A stretch of 64,000 nucleotides of DNA from Amorphoplanes friuliensis DSM 7358 (GCF_000494755.1 NC_022657.1:2084001-2148000); one strand, 5' to 3'; shown: positions 18,452 through 29,132, counted from the first letter of the stretch. Numbers and translations are program-made. The notes: generated by a model not told the origin, from the sequence alone.

Positions 18452-18668
18452 CCGGGCTCCTTGTGCAGCTTTGGGAGGTTTGACGCTATCGACGCCGTGG
18501 CACCGCGGGACTCCGCTGCGAGGTGAGACCTGCCGAGCGACTGCCGGCCGGAACGGGACGACACGCTGACCGGCCGGAGCGGCGATCATGCCCGGGAAGC
18601 GCTATGGCCCGGCGGTCGTCCAGCAGCGGAACAATCCGGTACGGGATGATCCGAGCTAGCCTGTATTC

Positions 18669-19166
18669 ATGGCTTCCGCAGCACCCGAACGCACCGTCCG
18701 TGATCTCACCGGACTGCTCAACATGGCTGGTCACGCCCTGTCCAACCGTCTTGCCGCCGCGCTGGCCGAGGTGGGGCTGACGCCGCGGATGCAGTGTGTG
18801 CTGGTGCACGCGCTGGAGGAGGAGCGGACCCAGATCCAGTTGGCGGCGCTCGCCGATCTCGACAAGACGACGATGGTCGGGACCGTCGACGACCTGGAGA
18901 AGCGGGGTCTGGCCGAGCGCCGCCCGTCCGCGACGGACCGCCGGGCACGGATCATCGCGGTCACCGAGGCCGGCCGGGTTGCGGCTGAGCAGGGGCAGCG
19001 CATCGTCGACGAGGTCCATGCCGAGGCGCTCGGTGCCCTGCCCGAGCAGGCCCGGGAGGAGTTCGTCGCAGCGCTGAGCCGCCTGGTCGAGAGCGGCCGC
19101 CTGGTCGAGAGCGGCGCCGAGCCGGGTCCGAAGCCGGTGCGCCGCGCCCGGCTCGCCCGTAACTAG
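18669..19166 (+). CDS. MarR family transcriptional regulator
   Basis: 165 aa winged-helix regulator. The DNA-binding core is LTPRMQCVLVHALEEE, QIQLAALADLDKTTMVGTVDDLEKRGLAERRPSATDRRARI, with the DRRAR wing. The ATG at 18669 has TAGCCT 6 nt upstream (leaderless pattern). The gene precedes an MFS exporter by 47 bp in the same direction, and that spacer holds a perfect inverted repeat over the exporter promoter. The obvious model is a ligand-released repressor of the exporter. The C-terminal ~25 residues contain a repeated RLVESG word and are probably disordered. Confidence 0.9.
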   Translation: MASAAPERTVRDLTGLLNMAGHALSNRLAAALAEVGLTPRMQCVLVHALEEERTQIQLAALADLDKTTMVGTVDDLEKRGLAERRPSATDRRARIIAVTEAGRVAAEQGQRIVDEVHAEALGALPEQAREEFVAALSRLVESGRLVESGAEPGPKPVRRARLARN

Positions 19167-19175
19167 GTGACAACT

Positions 19176-19199
19176 AGATAGTCTGCTTACGGACTATCT
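19176..19199. promoter_or_regulatory. Predicted MarR operator over the MFS exporter promoter
   Basis: Perfect 8-bp inverted repeat AGATAGTC-N8-GACTATCT. The exporter's -10 box TACGGT is at 19202-19207, 6 nt before its ATG, so the repeat covers the -35 and spacer region. No similar repeat is seen before marR itself. Confidence 0.7.
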
Positions 19200-19213
19200 G
19201 CTACGGTCGGACC

Positions 19214-20731
19214 ATGACCGTTCCCGTGCAACCTCGTCGAGCCGCCGCGCTCGCCGTGCTCTGCGTGATGGCCCTGATGATCGTGCTGGACAGCACGATC
19301 GTGGCCGTCGCTGTGCCCGCCATCCAGGCCGACCTGGGGTTCTCGCCCGCGGGTGTCGCCTGGGTCGTCAACGGATATCTGATCGGATTTGCCGGCCTGC
19401 TGCTGCTCGCCGGGCGCCTCGGCGACCTGGTCGGCGCCCGCCGGGTGTTCCTCGCCGGACTGGTCGTCTTCACCGCCGCGAGCCTGCTCTGCGGCCTGGC
19501 GACCACCGCCCCACTGCTGGTCGCGGGCCGCTTTGTGCAGGGCGTGGGCGGCGCGCTCGCCTCCGCGGTGATCTTCTCGCTGATCGTGCGGCTCTACCCC
19601 GAACCCGGCGCGCAGGCCCGGGCGATCGGCGTCTACAGCTTCACGCAGGCGGGCGGTGCGGCGTTCGGCTTTGTCGCGGGTGGCCTGCTCACCGAGGCCG
19701 CCGGCTGGCCGTGGATCTTCCTGGTCAACGTCCCGATCGGCGTGGTCGTCCTGGTCGCGGCGCTGCGCGTGGTGCCCCGTGAGACGGGCCTCGGCCTGGG
19801 TGCCGGCCTCGACGTGAGCGGCGCGACCCTCATCACCGCGGGCCTCTCCCTCGGCGTCTACGCCATCGTGGACGGCGGCCCCTGGTACGGCCTGGCCGCG
19901 TTCCTCCTGGTCACTGCCTTCCTCATCCGCGAACGGTACGCCCGCAGCCCCCTCGCACCCCTGCCCGTCCTCCGCCGCCGCCGTCTCCTCGGCACCGGCG
20001 CCGCGGTGGTCCTGATCTTCGCCACCGGCATGGGCTTCCAGTTCGTCAACGCCCTGTTCCTCCAGCGGGTCGCCGGCCTGGACGCGATCGGAACCGGCCT
20101 CGCGTTCGTCCCGACGCCGCTGGTGATCGGCGTGATGTCGCTGATCGTGGCGCCCCGGGTGACCGCCCGGTTCGGCGCCCGCCCGGTGCTGCTCGCGGGC
20201 CTCGGTGTCCTCGCCGCGGGACTGCTGCTCCTGGTCCCCGTCCCGGCCGACCCCAGCTACGCGACCGACATCCTCCCGGCCCTGCTCATCATGGGCCTCG
20301 GCATCGGCGTCGTCATCCCGGCGATCATCATGCTGGCCATGAGCAACGCGGCGCCGCAGGAGACCGGCCTGGTGTCCGGCCTGACGAACACCGCGCAGCA
20401 GGCCGGTGCGGCGCTCGGACTGGCGGTCCTGGCGGTGATCGCGGCCCGGGTCACAGAGAGCAGCCTGGCCTCCGGCGTGAGTGAGGTCGCGGCCCTGCGC
20501 GACGGCTACAGCCGCGCCTACCTGACGGCGGCTGGTTTCGCGGCGGCCGCCTTTGTCATCGCGGCCCTTGCCCTCCGCCGCCCGGCAACCATCCCGACAG
20601 ACGACCCCGCGGTCACGCCTGCGCCGCCGACGTCCGCCGCCGCGACCGATCCTGCGGTCACGCCTGCGCCGCCGGCGGACGCCGCCGCAGCCGAACGTCA
20701 GACCTGCGCGTTGGTCGCTGACCAGCCATAG
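19214..20731 (+). CDS. MFS multidrug exporter, DHA2 (EmrB/QacA-like) family
   Basis: 505 aa with about 14 membrane helices. Helix 1 carries LDSTIVAVAVPAI (motif D1 of 14-TMS drug exporters); the GRLGDLVGARRVF loop is motif A; motif C-like VPIGVVVLVAALRVVPRE follows helix 6. These features mark proton-driven drug antiporters. The last ~45 residues are a Pro/Ala/Thr repeat (DPAVTPAPP appears twice) outside the transporter fold. Expression appears to be governed by the MarR gene just upstream through the inverted repeat at 19176-19199. The start is the ATG at 19214 with a leaderless -10. Substrates are unknown. Confidence 0.9.
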   Translation: MTVPVQPRRAAALAVLCVMALMIVLDSTIVAVAVPAIQADLGFSPAGVAWVVNGYLIGFAGLLLLAGRLGDLVGARRVFLAGLVVFTAASLLCGLATTAPLLVAGRFVQGVGGALASAVIFSLIVRLYPEPGAQARAIGVYSFTQAGGAAFGFVAGGLLTEAAGWPWIFLVNVPIGVVVLVAALRVVPRETGLGLGAGLDVSGATLITAGLSLGVYAIVDGGPWYGLAAFLLVTAFLIRERYARSPLAPLPVLRRRRLLGTGAAVVLIFATGMGFQFVNALFLQRVAGLDAIGTGLAFVPTPLVIGVMSLIVAPRVTARFGARPVLLAGLGVLAAGLLLLVPVPADPSYATDILPALLIMGLGIGVVIPAIIMLAMSNAAPQETGLVSGLTNTAQQAGAALGLAVLAVIAARVTESSLASGVSEVAALRDGYSRAYLTAAGFAAAAFVIAALALRRPATIPTDDPAVTPAPPTSAAATDPAVTPAPPADAAAAERQTCALVADQP

Positions 20732-20852
20732 TCCCGCAACCCACCGACCGCGGCGGCGCTCAGAGCTGAACCGTCCGGACGTCGCGCCGCCGCACTGGGC
20801 CCGCGCTCGGTGGCATTGCACTCCTGGACCGCGGGCTGTCGTCACAAGCCAT

Positions 20853-20869
20853 GTCAACGTATTGTTGAC
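20853..20869. promoter_or_regulatory. Palindrome GTCAAC-N5-GTTGAC at the HTH gene promoter
   Basis: A perfect 6-bp inverted repeat with a 5-nt spacer, overlapping TATTGT (20860-20865), the likely -10 of the gene starting at 20873. An identical pair of half-sites is found at 21337-21353, at the end of the same gene. This layout suggests autoregulation. Confidence 0.7.
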
Positions 20870-20872
20870 TGG

Positions 20873-21352
20873 GTGATTGAGCTCGGGCCGTTGGCGGAGA
20901 TCGGGGCTGCGCGGGCCCGGCTGGACGAGCGGGAGCTCGAGCTGATCGACCGCGCCCGGCAGTCGGGAGCGACCTGGGGCCAGGTCGCCACGGCGCTCGG
21001 GCTGGCGAGCCGGCAGGCCGCCGAGCAGCGCCGGCAGAGGCTCGTCGCCGCCGCCCGGTCGCGGCGTCACAGCCAGGATCTCCGGTATGCCCATAGCATC
21101 GTTGTCCTGCGTGCGGCCGTCGACGACCTGCACCGGAGTCTCACTGCCGACCGCCGCTGGGAGAGCCGTTTCACCCGCGCCGCCCTCGTGCGTGCGACGG
21201 TGGCGACGGCCCTCGACGCACCGCCCGGGGGTCTCTTCGCCTTGGCCGAGCAGGCCGCCGATGATCTGTCCCGACTGGACCGGAATCTCCTTCCAGGGCA
21301 CGTCCGGATCGCTCTCGACGCTCTGCAACGGGCCCTGTCAACAGATCGTTGA
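20873..21352 (+). CDS. Small helix-turn-helix protein, predicted autorepressor
   Basis: 159 aa. Residues ~20-60 (LIDRARQSGATWGQVATALGLASRQAAEQRRQRL) form a homeodomain-like helix-turn-helix found in many unnamed actinobacterial proteins. The remaining ~95 residues are helical (VVLRAAVDDLHRSLTADRRW, ALVRATVATAL, LFALAEQAADDLSRLDRNL) and probably mediate dimerisation or ligand sensing. GTG 20873 was chosen because it starts 7 nt after a TATTGT -10 and 3 nt after a palindrome; longer in-frame starts would contain the palindrome. The identical palindrome at the 3' end lies in front of the MFS gene, which is its likely target. Confidence 0.8.
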   Translation: MIELGPLAEIGAARARLDERELELIDRARQSGATWGQVATALGLASRQAAEQRRQRLVAAARSRRHSQDLRYAHSIVVLRAAVDDLHRSLTADRRWESRFTRAALVRATVATALDAPPGGLFALAEQAADDLSRLDRNLLPGHVRIALDALQRALSTDR

Positions 21353-21353
21353 C
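21337..21353. promoter_or_regulatory. Second GTCAAC-N5-GTTGAC palindrome, ahead of the MFS gene
   Basis: Same half-sites and 5-nt spacing as the site at 20853-20869, with a different spacer (AGATC rather than GTATT). It overlaps the stop codon of the HTH gene and lies 76 bp before the MFS start codon. Confidence 0.7.
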
Positions 21354-21429
21354 CACGGGCGCAGCTCTTGAAGGGGGAATCCGCAACGCTCAAAGATATG
21401 AGCCGCACAGGCTCAATTCTGGAGGCGGA

Positions 21430-22587
21430 ATGCGGCGCAACACTGTCCTCTTCGTGGCGATCTCCGTACTGTCCGGCTTCGGCAGCAGCGCGATGGCGCT
21501 GGTTGCCGGGATCTGGATCCTCGACCTCACCGGCTCGGCGAGCTTGGCAGCGCTGGCGGGGCTCTGCGTCTACGCCCCGACGCTGGCCGGCCCGTGGCTC
21601 GGGGGATTGCTCGACCGGCTGCCGCGCCGGCCGCTGCTGATCACCACGAACCTGCTGCTGGCGGCGGCGCTCCTCACCCTCCTCACCGTCCACTCGGCCG
21701 GGCAGACTTGGCTGATCTTCGGCGTCTCCCTCGCGTACGGGATCAGTTACGTCCTGCTCGACGCCGGCGAATCAGCGCTGCTTCCGGCGGCCCTGTCCCC
21801 GGCCGAGCTGGGTGATGTCAACGGCTGGCGTTCGAGCGCCCAGGAAGGCATGAAGCTGATCGCCCCGCTGGCCGGTGCGGGGCTCTATGCCTGGCACGGC
21901 GGTCCGGCCGTTGCCGTGCTCAGCGCGGTGATGCCGATTCTCGGGGCGGTTCTCTACGCCGCCCTGCACCTGCGGCCGGTGGCGATGCCCGTACCGGGTC
22001 GGCCGCAGGGTGTCCGGGATGGATTGGCCGTGCTGCTGGGGCAGCCGCTGCTGCGGGCGACTGTGCTGATCGCGGCCGTGGCCATCGGGATGGCGGGGTT
22101 CGCGACGGCCGCGCAGTTCCAGGTCGTGACCAGGGATCTGGGGCTGGCGAGCACGTTTCTCGGTGTGCTGCTCAGCGCTCAGGGTGCGGGGTCCATCGTG
22201 GCCGGTCTGATCGCCGGACGTCTCATCGCGTGGCGTGGTCCGCTGGTGGCCGGAACGGTGGGTGCGGTGCTCTTCGCGGCCGGCCTCCTCGCCCGCTGCC
22301 TGCCGTGGTGGCCGGCGTTGATCACCGGTGCGGTGATCGGGGGCATCGGACTGCCGTGGACGCTGATCGCGGCGGTCACCGTCGTGCAGACGCACACCCC
22401 GCAGGAGATGCTCGGTCGGGTGTCGGCGACGGCCAACACCGTGATGTTCGGGCCGATCGCCCTGGCGACACCGCTGGGTGCCGCCGCGGTCCACCTCGGT
22501 GCCCGGCCCACGCTGGTCGCGGCCGCCATCATCTGCCTGGTCGCGGCAACGCTCACCGCCCGCCGACGCTCTGTGGTGCCGGGCTGA
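21430..22587 (+). CDS. MFS transporter, 12-helix exporter-like
   Basis: 385 aa with ~12 hydrophobic segments. The first helix (TVLFVAISVLSGFGSSAMALVAGIWIL) and the LGGLLDRLPRRPLLI loop (motif A position, DRxxRR) match the macrolide-efflux/enterobactin-exporter-like branch of MFS proteins. TPQEMLGRVSATANT near helix 10 is typical of that branch. ATG 21430 has a strong GGAGG 5 nt upstream. The gene follows the small HTH regulator and its palindrome, so it is probably its regulated target. The 3' end overlaps the convergent monooxygenase gene by 35 nt. Substrate unknown. Confidence 0.87.
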   Translation: MRRNTVLFVAISVLSGFGSSAMALVAGIWILDLTGSASLAALAGLCVYAPTLAGPWLGGLLDRLPRRPLLITTNLLLAAALLTLLTVHSAGQTWLIFGVSLAYGISYVLLDAGESALLPAALSPAELGDVNGWRSSAQEGMKLIAPLAGAGLYAWHGGPAVAVLSAVMPILGAVLYAALHLRPVAMPVPGRPQGVRDGLAVLLGQPLLRATVLIAAVAIGMAGFATAAQFQVVTRDLGLASTFLGVLLSAQGAGSIVAGLIAGRLIAWRGPLVAGTVGAVLFAAGLLARCLPWWPALITGAVIGGIGLPWTLIAAVTVVQTHTPQEMLGRVSATANTVMFGPIALATPLGAAAVHLGARPTLVAAAIICLVAATLTARRRSVVPG

Positions 22588-23992
22588 TGCGGCGAGCGTA
22601 GGCCTCGATCGATTCGAGGTCGGTGCTGTCCGCGGCGCAGCCGACGTAGCCGTCCGGGCGTACCAGGAAAAGGGTGGGGTGGTGGATGTCGTAGGCGCGG
22701 TGAGCGTGACCGTCGGTGTCCACGAGGGTGTCCGGGCCGGTGGGCATGCCCGGCCGCACGACCCGGACCACCCGGACGCCGGGCATGGGCGGCGGAGCGC
22801 AGTCGAAGGCCAGCAGCACCGGCTCGGGGCCGCGCAGCGCGTCGAAGATCCGGGACGGTGAACACGGGGCGTCCGGTGCGCGGTCGCCGGCCTGGAGGGT
22901 GCCCGGCTGCCGGCGGCGTTCGTCGGCGAGAGGGCCGCCGCGGTAGCCGAGAGTGAGCTGCTGCAGCTCGGGGTCGTCGCGGCGCATGGCCTGCTGGACG
23001 TCACCGCCGTGCCGGTTGTGCAGGCGGGTACTGATGCCGAGGACACCCGCGGCCACGGGCAGACGCTCGGCCTCGTACGTGTCGAGCAGCGCGTCGTCGC
23101 CCGTCGCCAGCTTCCACCCCAGGTTGTACGCGTCCTGCACACCGGTGTTCAGCCCCTGACCGCCCGCGGGGGAGTGCACGTGGGCCGCGTCGCCGGCGAG
23201 GAAGACGTTGCCGACGCGGTAGCGGTCGACCATGCGGATGTTGGCCCGGAACTGCGAGGTCCAGCCGACGTGCGTCAGGGTGACCTCGGGCGCGACCTCG
23301 GCAAGGATGTCCTCCACCGAGGTGGCGTGGGGTGCGGTCAGCTGCCAGTCGTCGGTGCCCGGCAGGGGGCACAGACCGAGGCGCTGGGAACGGCCGTCGT
23401 CACCCGGCCACACGTGCCAGACGTCGCGGGGCAACCCGGTCAGCCGGACGTCGGCGATCAGCATGCGCTGCGTCTCGTACGTGTCGCCTTCGAAGCCGAC
23501 GCCGAGCGCGGCGCGGATGGTGCTGCGCCCACCGTCGGCGCCGACCACGTAGCGGGCTGCGACCGTCTCACCGGTGCTCAGCGTGACGTTTGCGCCGGCG
23601 AGTTCGGTGACCGCGACGCCGTACTCGACGTGGCCGCCCAGCTCGGTGAGGCGTTCTGTGAGGAGCTGTCCGGTGCGCCACTGCGGGACCATCCACACGT
23701 TCGGGTGCGGCACGTCCGGGGTCGGCTCGCGCAGCTCGTCCATGCGCCGGTCGAAGTCACCTCCGGGGAGGTGGATGCGCAGGGCCGGATAGTCGGCGCC
23801 GGCCGCGAGGAACCTGTCGAGCACTCCCAGGTCGTCGAGCACCTCGAGGGTGCGGGGCTGGATGCCTTTGCCGCGCGAGCCCTCGAACGGACCCGATGAC
23901 GCCTCGACGATCCGGTGCGGCACACCGCGGCTTTGCAGCTCGATGGCCAGGGTCAATCCGGTCGGCCCGGCGCCGACGATCAGGACGGTCAT
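22553..23992 (-). CDS. FAD-dependent aromatic monooxygenase (PHBH family)
   Basis: 479 aa class A flavoprotein hydroxylase. The dinucleotide fold is VLIVGAGPTGLTLAIEL at residues 3-19; VGADGGRSTIR is the DG motif binding FAD/NADPH; VFLAGDAAHVHSPAGGQGLNTGVQDAYNLGWKLA is the GD motif. A thioredoxin-like C-terminal tail (TLFLVRPDGYVGCAA) matches phenol-hydroxylase or tetracycline-type (TetX/RIF-MO) relatives. Relatives hydroxylate polyketides, phenols or inactivate antibiotics such as rifamycin; this one's substrate is unknown. ATG 23992 has AAGGGG upstream. It is divergent from a TetR gene with inverted repeats between, suggesting substrate-inducible control. Confidence 0.9.
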   Translation of the reverse strand: MTVLIVGAGPTGLTLAIELQSRGVPHRIVEASSGPFEGSRGKGIQPRTLEVLDDLGVLDRFLAAGADYPALRIHLPGGDFDRRMDELREPTPDVPHPNVWMVPQWRTGQLLTERLTELGGHVEYGVAVTELAGANVTLSTGETVAARYVVGADGGRSTIRAALGVGFEGDTYETQRMLIADVRLTGLPRDVWHVWPGDDGRSQRLGLCPLPGTDDWQLTAPHATSVEDILAEVAPEVTLTHVGWTSQFRANIRMVDRYRVGNVFLAGDAAHVHSPAGGQGLNTGVQDAYNLGWKLATGDDALLDTYEAERLPVAAGVLGISTRLHNRHGGDVQQAMRRDDPELQQLTLGYRGGPLADERRRQPGTLQAGDRAPDAPCSPSRIFDALRGPEPVLLAFDCAPPPMPGVRVVRVVRPGMPTGPDTLVDTDGHAHRAYDIHHPTLFLVRPDGYVGCAADSTDLESIEAYARRISPAPQSVGGR

Positions 23993-24007
23993 GGTGGTCC
24001 CCTTCGT

Positions 24008-24036
24008 TGAATCCACATTCAGTGAACTGAGATTCA
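24008..24036. promoter_or_regulatory. Candidate TetR operator between monooxygenase and tetR
   Basis: Two overlapping inverted repeats lie in the divergent spacer: TGAATC...GATTCA (24008-24013 and 24031-24036) and TCAGT-N2-ACTGA (24019-24030). They are not concentric, so which one is the operator is open. Confidence 0.5.
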
Positions 24037-24096
24037 CCGTAGAGGGACTGCTAATCTCCGTCAAGAGCTGAAGGAAAGGCCGAGGAGGAGACCGGG

Positions 24097-24714
24097 ATGG
24101 TGGTGGGCGCGGGTGTGCGCCGGCAGCAGGCGGCTCAGACTGAGGCCGAGCTCAAGGCCGCCGCGGTCCGGGTCTTCGCCCGGCTCGGTTATCTCAATAC
24201 GAAGATCACCGACATCACCGCCGAGGCCGGCCGGGCGGCGGGGTCGTTCTACACCCATTTCGCCAACAAGGAGGCCCTGCTCGAAGCGCTGCTGACCGAC
24301 CTGCTCGCGCGGGGTGACGTGTCGGCGGTCGACGAGCAGCACGACGACGACTTCAGCCGGCGCGACGCGGTCCGCTACCACGTGGCGCTCTACTGGACGT
24401 TCTCCCGCGAGAACCGCACGCTGCTCTCGGCCCTGCAGCAGGCCGCAACGGTCGACGCCGGTTTTGCCGAACGGTCCCGTGCGCTGGTCGAGCCGGACAT
24501 CCACCACATCGCCGACCACCTGACCCGTGCCGCCGAGGCCGGCTTCCGGCTGCCGGGTGACCCGCTGGTCGTGGCGACGATCTTCACCACGCTGGTACCG
24601 GCGTTCTCCGCGATGTGGCAGTCGGGGGAGGGGCCGGCGCTCGGCCGCGAGCTCTCCGACGACGAGGCGATCGAGACGCTGACGTCGTTCATCTACTCCG
24701 GGCTCGGCGGCTGA
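24097..24714 (+). CDS. TetR/AcrR family transcriptional regulator
   Basis: 205 aa. The N-terminal domain is a clear TetR HTH (ELKAAAVRVFARLGYLNTKITDITAEAGRAAGSFYTHFANKEALLEALL, residues ~17-65). The C-terminal ligand domain (~70-200) includes YHVALYWTFSRENRTLLSALQQAA, a pattern common in regulators of oxygenases and exporters. ATG 24097 follows GAGGAGG at good distance. It is divergent from the FAD monooxygenase gene, whose promoter region holds inverted repeats, and convergent with the CadD-like gene 7 bp downstream. A repressor of the monooxygenase is the simplest reading. Confidence 0.9.
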   Translation: MVVGAGVRRQQAAQTEAELKAAAVRVFARLGYLNTKITDITAEAGRAAGSFYTHFANKEALLEALLTDLLARGDVSAVDEQHDDDFSRRDAVRYHVALYWTFSRENRTLLSALQQAATVDAGFAERSRALVEPDIHHIADHLTRAAEAGFRLPGDPLVVATIFTTLVPAFSAMWQSGEGPALGRELSDDEAIETLTSFIYSGLGG

Positions 24715-24721
24715 CCGCCGG

Positions 24722-25291
24722 TCAGCCCAGCAGGATGACCACGCCGATCGTGATGAAGACGAGCGGCACCAGCCACTGCCCCCAGCGCTCGGCCAGGGCG
24801 ATCACCCTTCGGTGCGACCCGAGCCACGACGCCGCCGCGCACCACACCGCGACCAGGACCGCGAAGACGATCACGGTGACGACGGTGTCGCCGACCCCGA
24901 GCGTCCGGAACATCGGCGTGTAGACGGCCAGGTTGTCGGCGCCGTTGGCGATGGTCACCCCAGCGACGGCCAGCGCATTCGTCGCGGCCGGTGGCTGCTC
25001 CTCGTCGCCGTCGCGGCGGCGGATCGCACCGATCAACCCGCGAACGCCGAGCGCGATCGGCACCAGACCCAGCAGCGGAACCCACCGGTCCGGGATCAGC
25101 GTCAGGCCGAGCGCGGCCAGGGCCGAAACCAGCACGAGTACGGCGATGCCGGCGTACTGCCCCAGCCAGATCTGCCACACGCGTGGCCGCCCGGCTGCCC
25201 GCGCGGAGAGGAACAGCACGGTCAGCACGATGATGTCGTCCACGTTGGTGCCCGCGAACACCCCGGCCGCCGCCAGCATGGTCTGCACCAC
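24722..25291 (-). CDS. CadD-family (cadmium resistance) transporter
   Basis: 189 aa with five to six membrane helices. The two repeated family motifs are FAGTNVDDIIVLTVLF near the N-terminus and VTIANGADNLAVYTPMF in the middle, whose conserved Asp and Asn residues are expected to line the pathway. A charged cytoplasmic loop (IRRRDGDEEQ) separates the halves. Members include staphylococcal CadD, which lowers cadmium sensitivity, but most actinobacterial members are uncharacterised, and export of other cations or small solutes is equally possible. No metal-sensing regulator of the ArsR/CadC kind is adjacent. Confidence 0.85.
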   Translation of the reverse strand: MVQTMLAAAGVFAGTNVDDIIVLTVLFLSARAAGRPRVWQIWLGQYAGIAVLVLVSALAALGLTLIPDRWVPLLGLVPIALGVRGLIGAIRRRDGDEEQPPAATNALAVAGVTIANGADNLAVYTPMFRTLGVGDTVVTVIVFAVLVAVWCAAASWLGSHRRVIALAERWGQWLVPLVFITIGVVILLG

Positions 25292-25294
25292 AGC

Positions 25295-25951
25295 TCAAAC
25301 CATCCTCGGCCGATCAAGGTCACTGTTGTCGACGACGATCGTGGCACGCCGCCACGGCTCGCACGCCGCGAAGTACAGCCGCTGACCCTGCACGTACCGC
25401 GCCAGACTCGGATGATCCGGATCCGCCTCCGAGCCGTCCCTCGCGGCCATCCGCGCCACGGTCACCGCAAAAGGCGCGGTCAGAAACACGGAGAAATCCC
25501 AGTACGCGACCAGCTCGTCCCGGTGCAGGAACAACCCGTCGACCACGATCACCGCCCCGTCCGGTCGCACCTGCCAGGGCAGATCAAGCACTTCATCGGT
25601 ACGGACGTCGTGCACCGCCGGCCGGTAAAGTTCTCCCGCGTTCAGCACGTTGGCGATCAGCGCCGCGTAGTCGTACGAGTCGAGCCAGAACCCCTCCGGC
25701 GACCGCGCCCCACGCCGGTGCCGGACGGCCCGCGGATGATGGAAGCCGTCGGCCGAGACGTGCACAACCGGCCGGCCCCGCTCCTCGAGCACAGCGGCCA
25801 GCTCCGCCGCGAACGTGGACTTCCCGACCCCGTCCACCCCGTCGACCGCCACCCGCCCGGCGCCCTCGGGGATCCGGTCGGCGACCGCGGCCAGCAGCTG
25901 CTTCCGGGGCTCAGACGGAGTAACGGCTGACCTTCTCCGGGTGCAGGACAA
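25295..25951 (-). CDS. Uridine kinase-like P-loop NTPase
   Basis: About 218 aa. The Walker A motif is DGVDGVGKSTFA, followed by HVSADGFHHPRAVR (the acceptor-binding Asp and Phe region of uridine kinases) and a YDYAAL helix. GAVIVVDGLFLHRDELVAYWD is the Walker B-like strand, and SLARYVQGQRLYFAACEP holds the lid arginine region. It probably phosphorylates a nucleoside or related small molecule. The start is uncertain: no ATG or GTG fits between the upstream gene's stop and the conserved region, so I used TTG 25951, which overlaps the upstream flavin-binding gene by 41 nt. A start at 26032 would place the N-terminus in a shadow frame. Confidence 0.78.
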   Translation of the reverse strand: MSCTRRRSAVTPSEPRKQLLAAVADRIPEGAGRVAVDGVDGVGKSTFAAELAAVLEERGRPVVHVSADGFHHPRAVRHRRGARSPEGFWLDSYDYAALIANVLNAGELYRPAVHDVRTDEVLDLPWQVRPDGAVIVVDGLFLHRDELVAYWDFSVFLTAPFAVTVARMAARDGSEADPDHPSLARYVQGQRLYFAACEPWRRATIVVDNSDLDRPRMV

Positions 25952-26324
25952 GGCGGACCACGCCGCCGTCCCGCCACTCCTGCAGCAGCTTCTGAATCTT
26001 CGGGTCGTCGACGTCCCAGTACCGGCCGGCAAGACGGGTGGTCAGCTCCGGGCCGCCGTCATCATGGAGCGTGACCGTGCCCTCCACCGACACCCAGTGC
26101 TCGGGCTCGCCGGTGGGCGCCGAGACAACCACCGAAGCGCGAGGATTTTCCCGGAGCCGGTCGACCTTCGGCGAGTCCGGAAGCGAGAACATCTGCAGAT
26201 CGCCCTCCGTCGTCACCTCGAACCACACCGGCCGCGGCGCCGGCCACCGCTCACCCTTCGGCGCAACGGTCAGAAACGCATACAGCGGCCGCCCCAGCAG
26301 CTCGAGATCCCCATCACGAAACAT
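25911..26324 (-). CDS. Pyridoxamine 5'-phosphate oxidase-like (split barrel FMN/F420-binding) protein
   Basis: 137 aa. Family pattern: DGDLELLGRPLYAFLTVAPKGERWPAPRPVWFEV at the N-terminus, KVDRLRENPRASVVVSAP, and HWVSVEGTVTLHDDG. These match the small split-barrel group that includes F420-dependent reductases and heme- or FMN-binding proteins. The cofactor cannot be decided here. ATG 26324 has TAAGGT 7 nt upstream (26337-26332), a leaderless arrangement; a longer frame to 26447 shows no similarity. Its 3' end overlaps the uridine-kinase-like gene, which is probably co-transcribed, then CadD. Confidence 0.85.
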   Translation of the reverse strand: MFRDGDLELLGRPLYAFLTVAPKGERWPAPRPVWFEVTTEGDLQMFSLPDSPKVDRLRENPRASVVVSAPTGEPEHWVSVEGTVTLHDDGGPELTTRLAGRYWDVDDPKIQKLLQEWRDGGVVRLVLHPEKVSRYSV

Positions 26325-26413
26325 GCCCACGACCTTAGCCGCGGTTTCGGGGAGCACGGACCTGGCAGGGCGTGGGCCACCGTCAGGTGGGCCCCCGCCC
26401 GTTGTCGGCGGGA

Positions 26414-26444
26414 GCGACGGTCCGCACCATGCACGGACCGTCGC
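26414..26444 (-). terminator. Inverted repeat downstream of sdhB, possible terminator
   Basis: A perfect 11-bp stem (26414-26424 with 26434-26444) with a 9-nt loop lies 15 nt past the sdhB stop. There is no T-run after the stem on the minus strand, so it may act as a non-canonical terminator or an mRNA 3'-end stabiliser. Confidence 0.5.
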
Positions 26445-26459
26445 CAAAAAGCTGTTGAT

Positions 26460-29131
<2,672 letters not shown>

Positions 29132-29132
29132 G

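Noticed and set aside
22553..24714. Part of a polyketide or other antibiotic biosynthetic cluster
   Set aside because: Apart from the monooxygenase and its TetR regulator there are no synthase, peptide-assembly or tailoring genes nearby.
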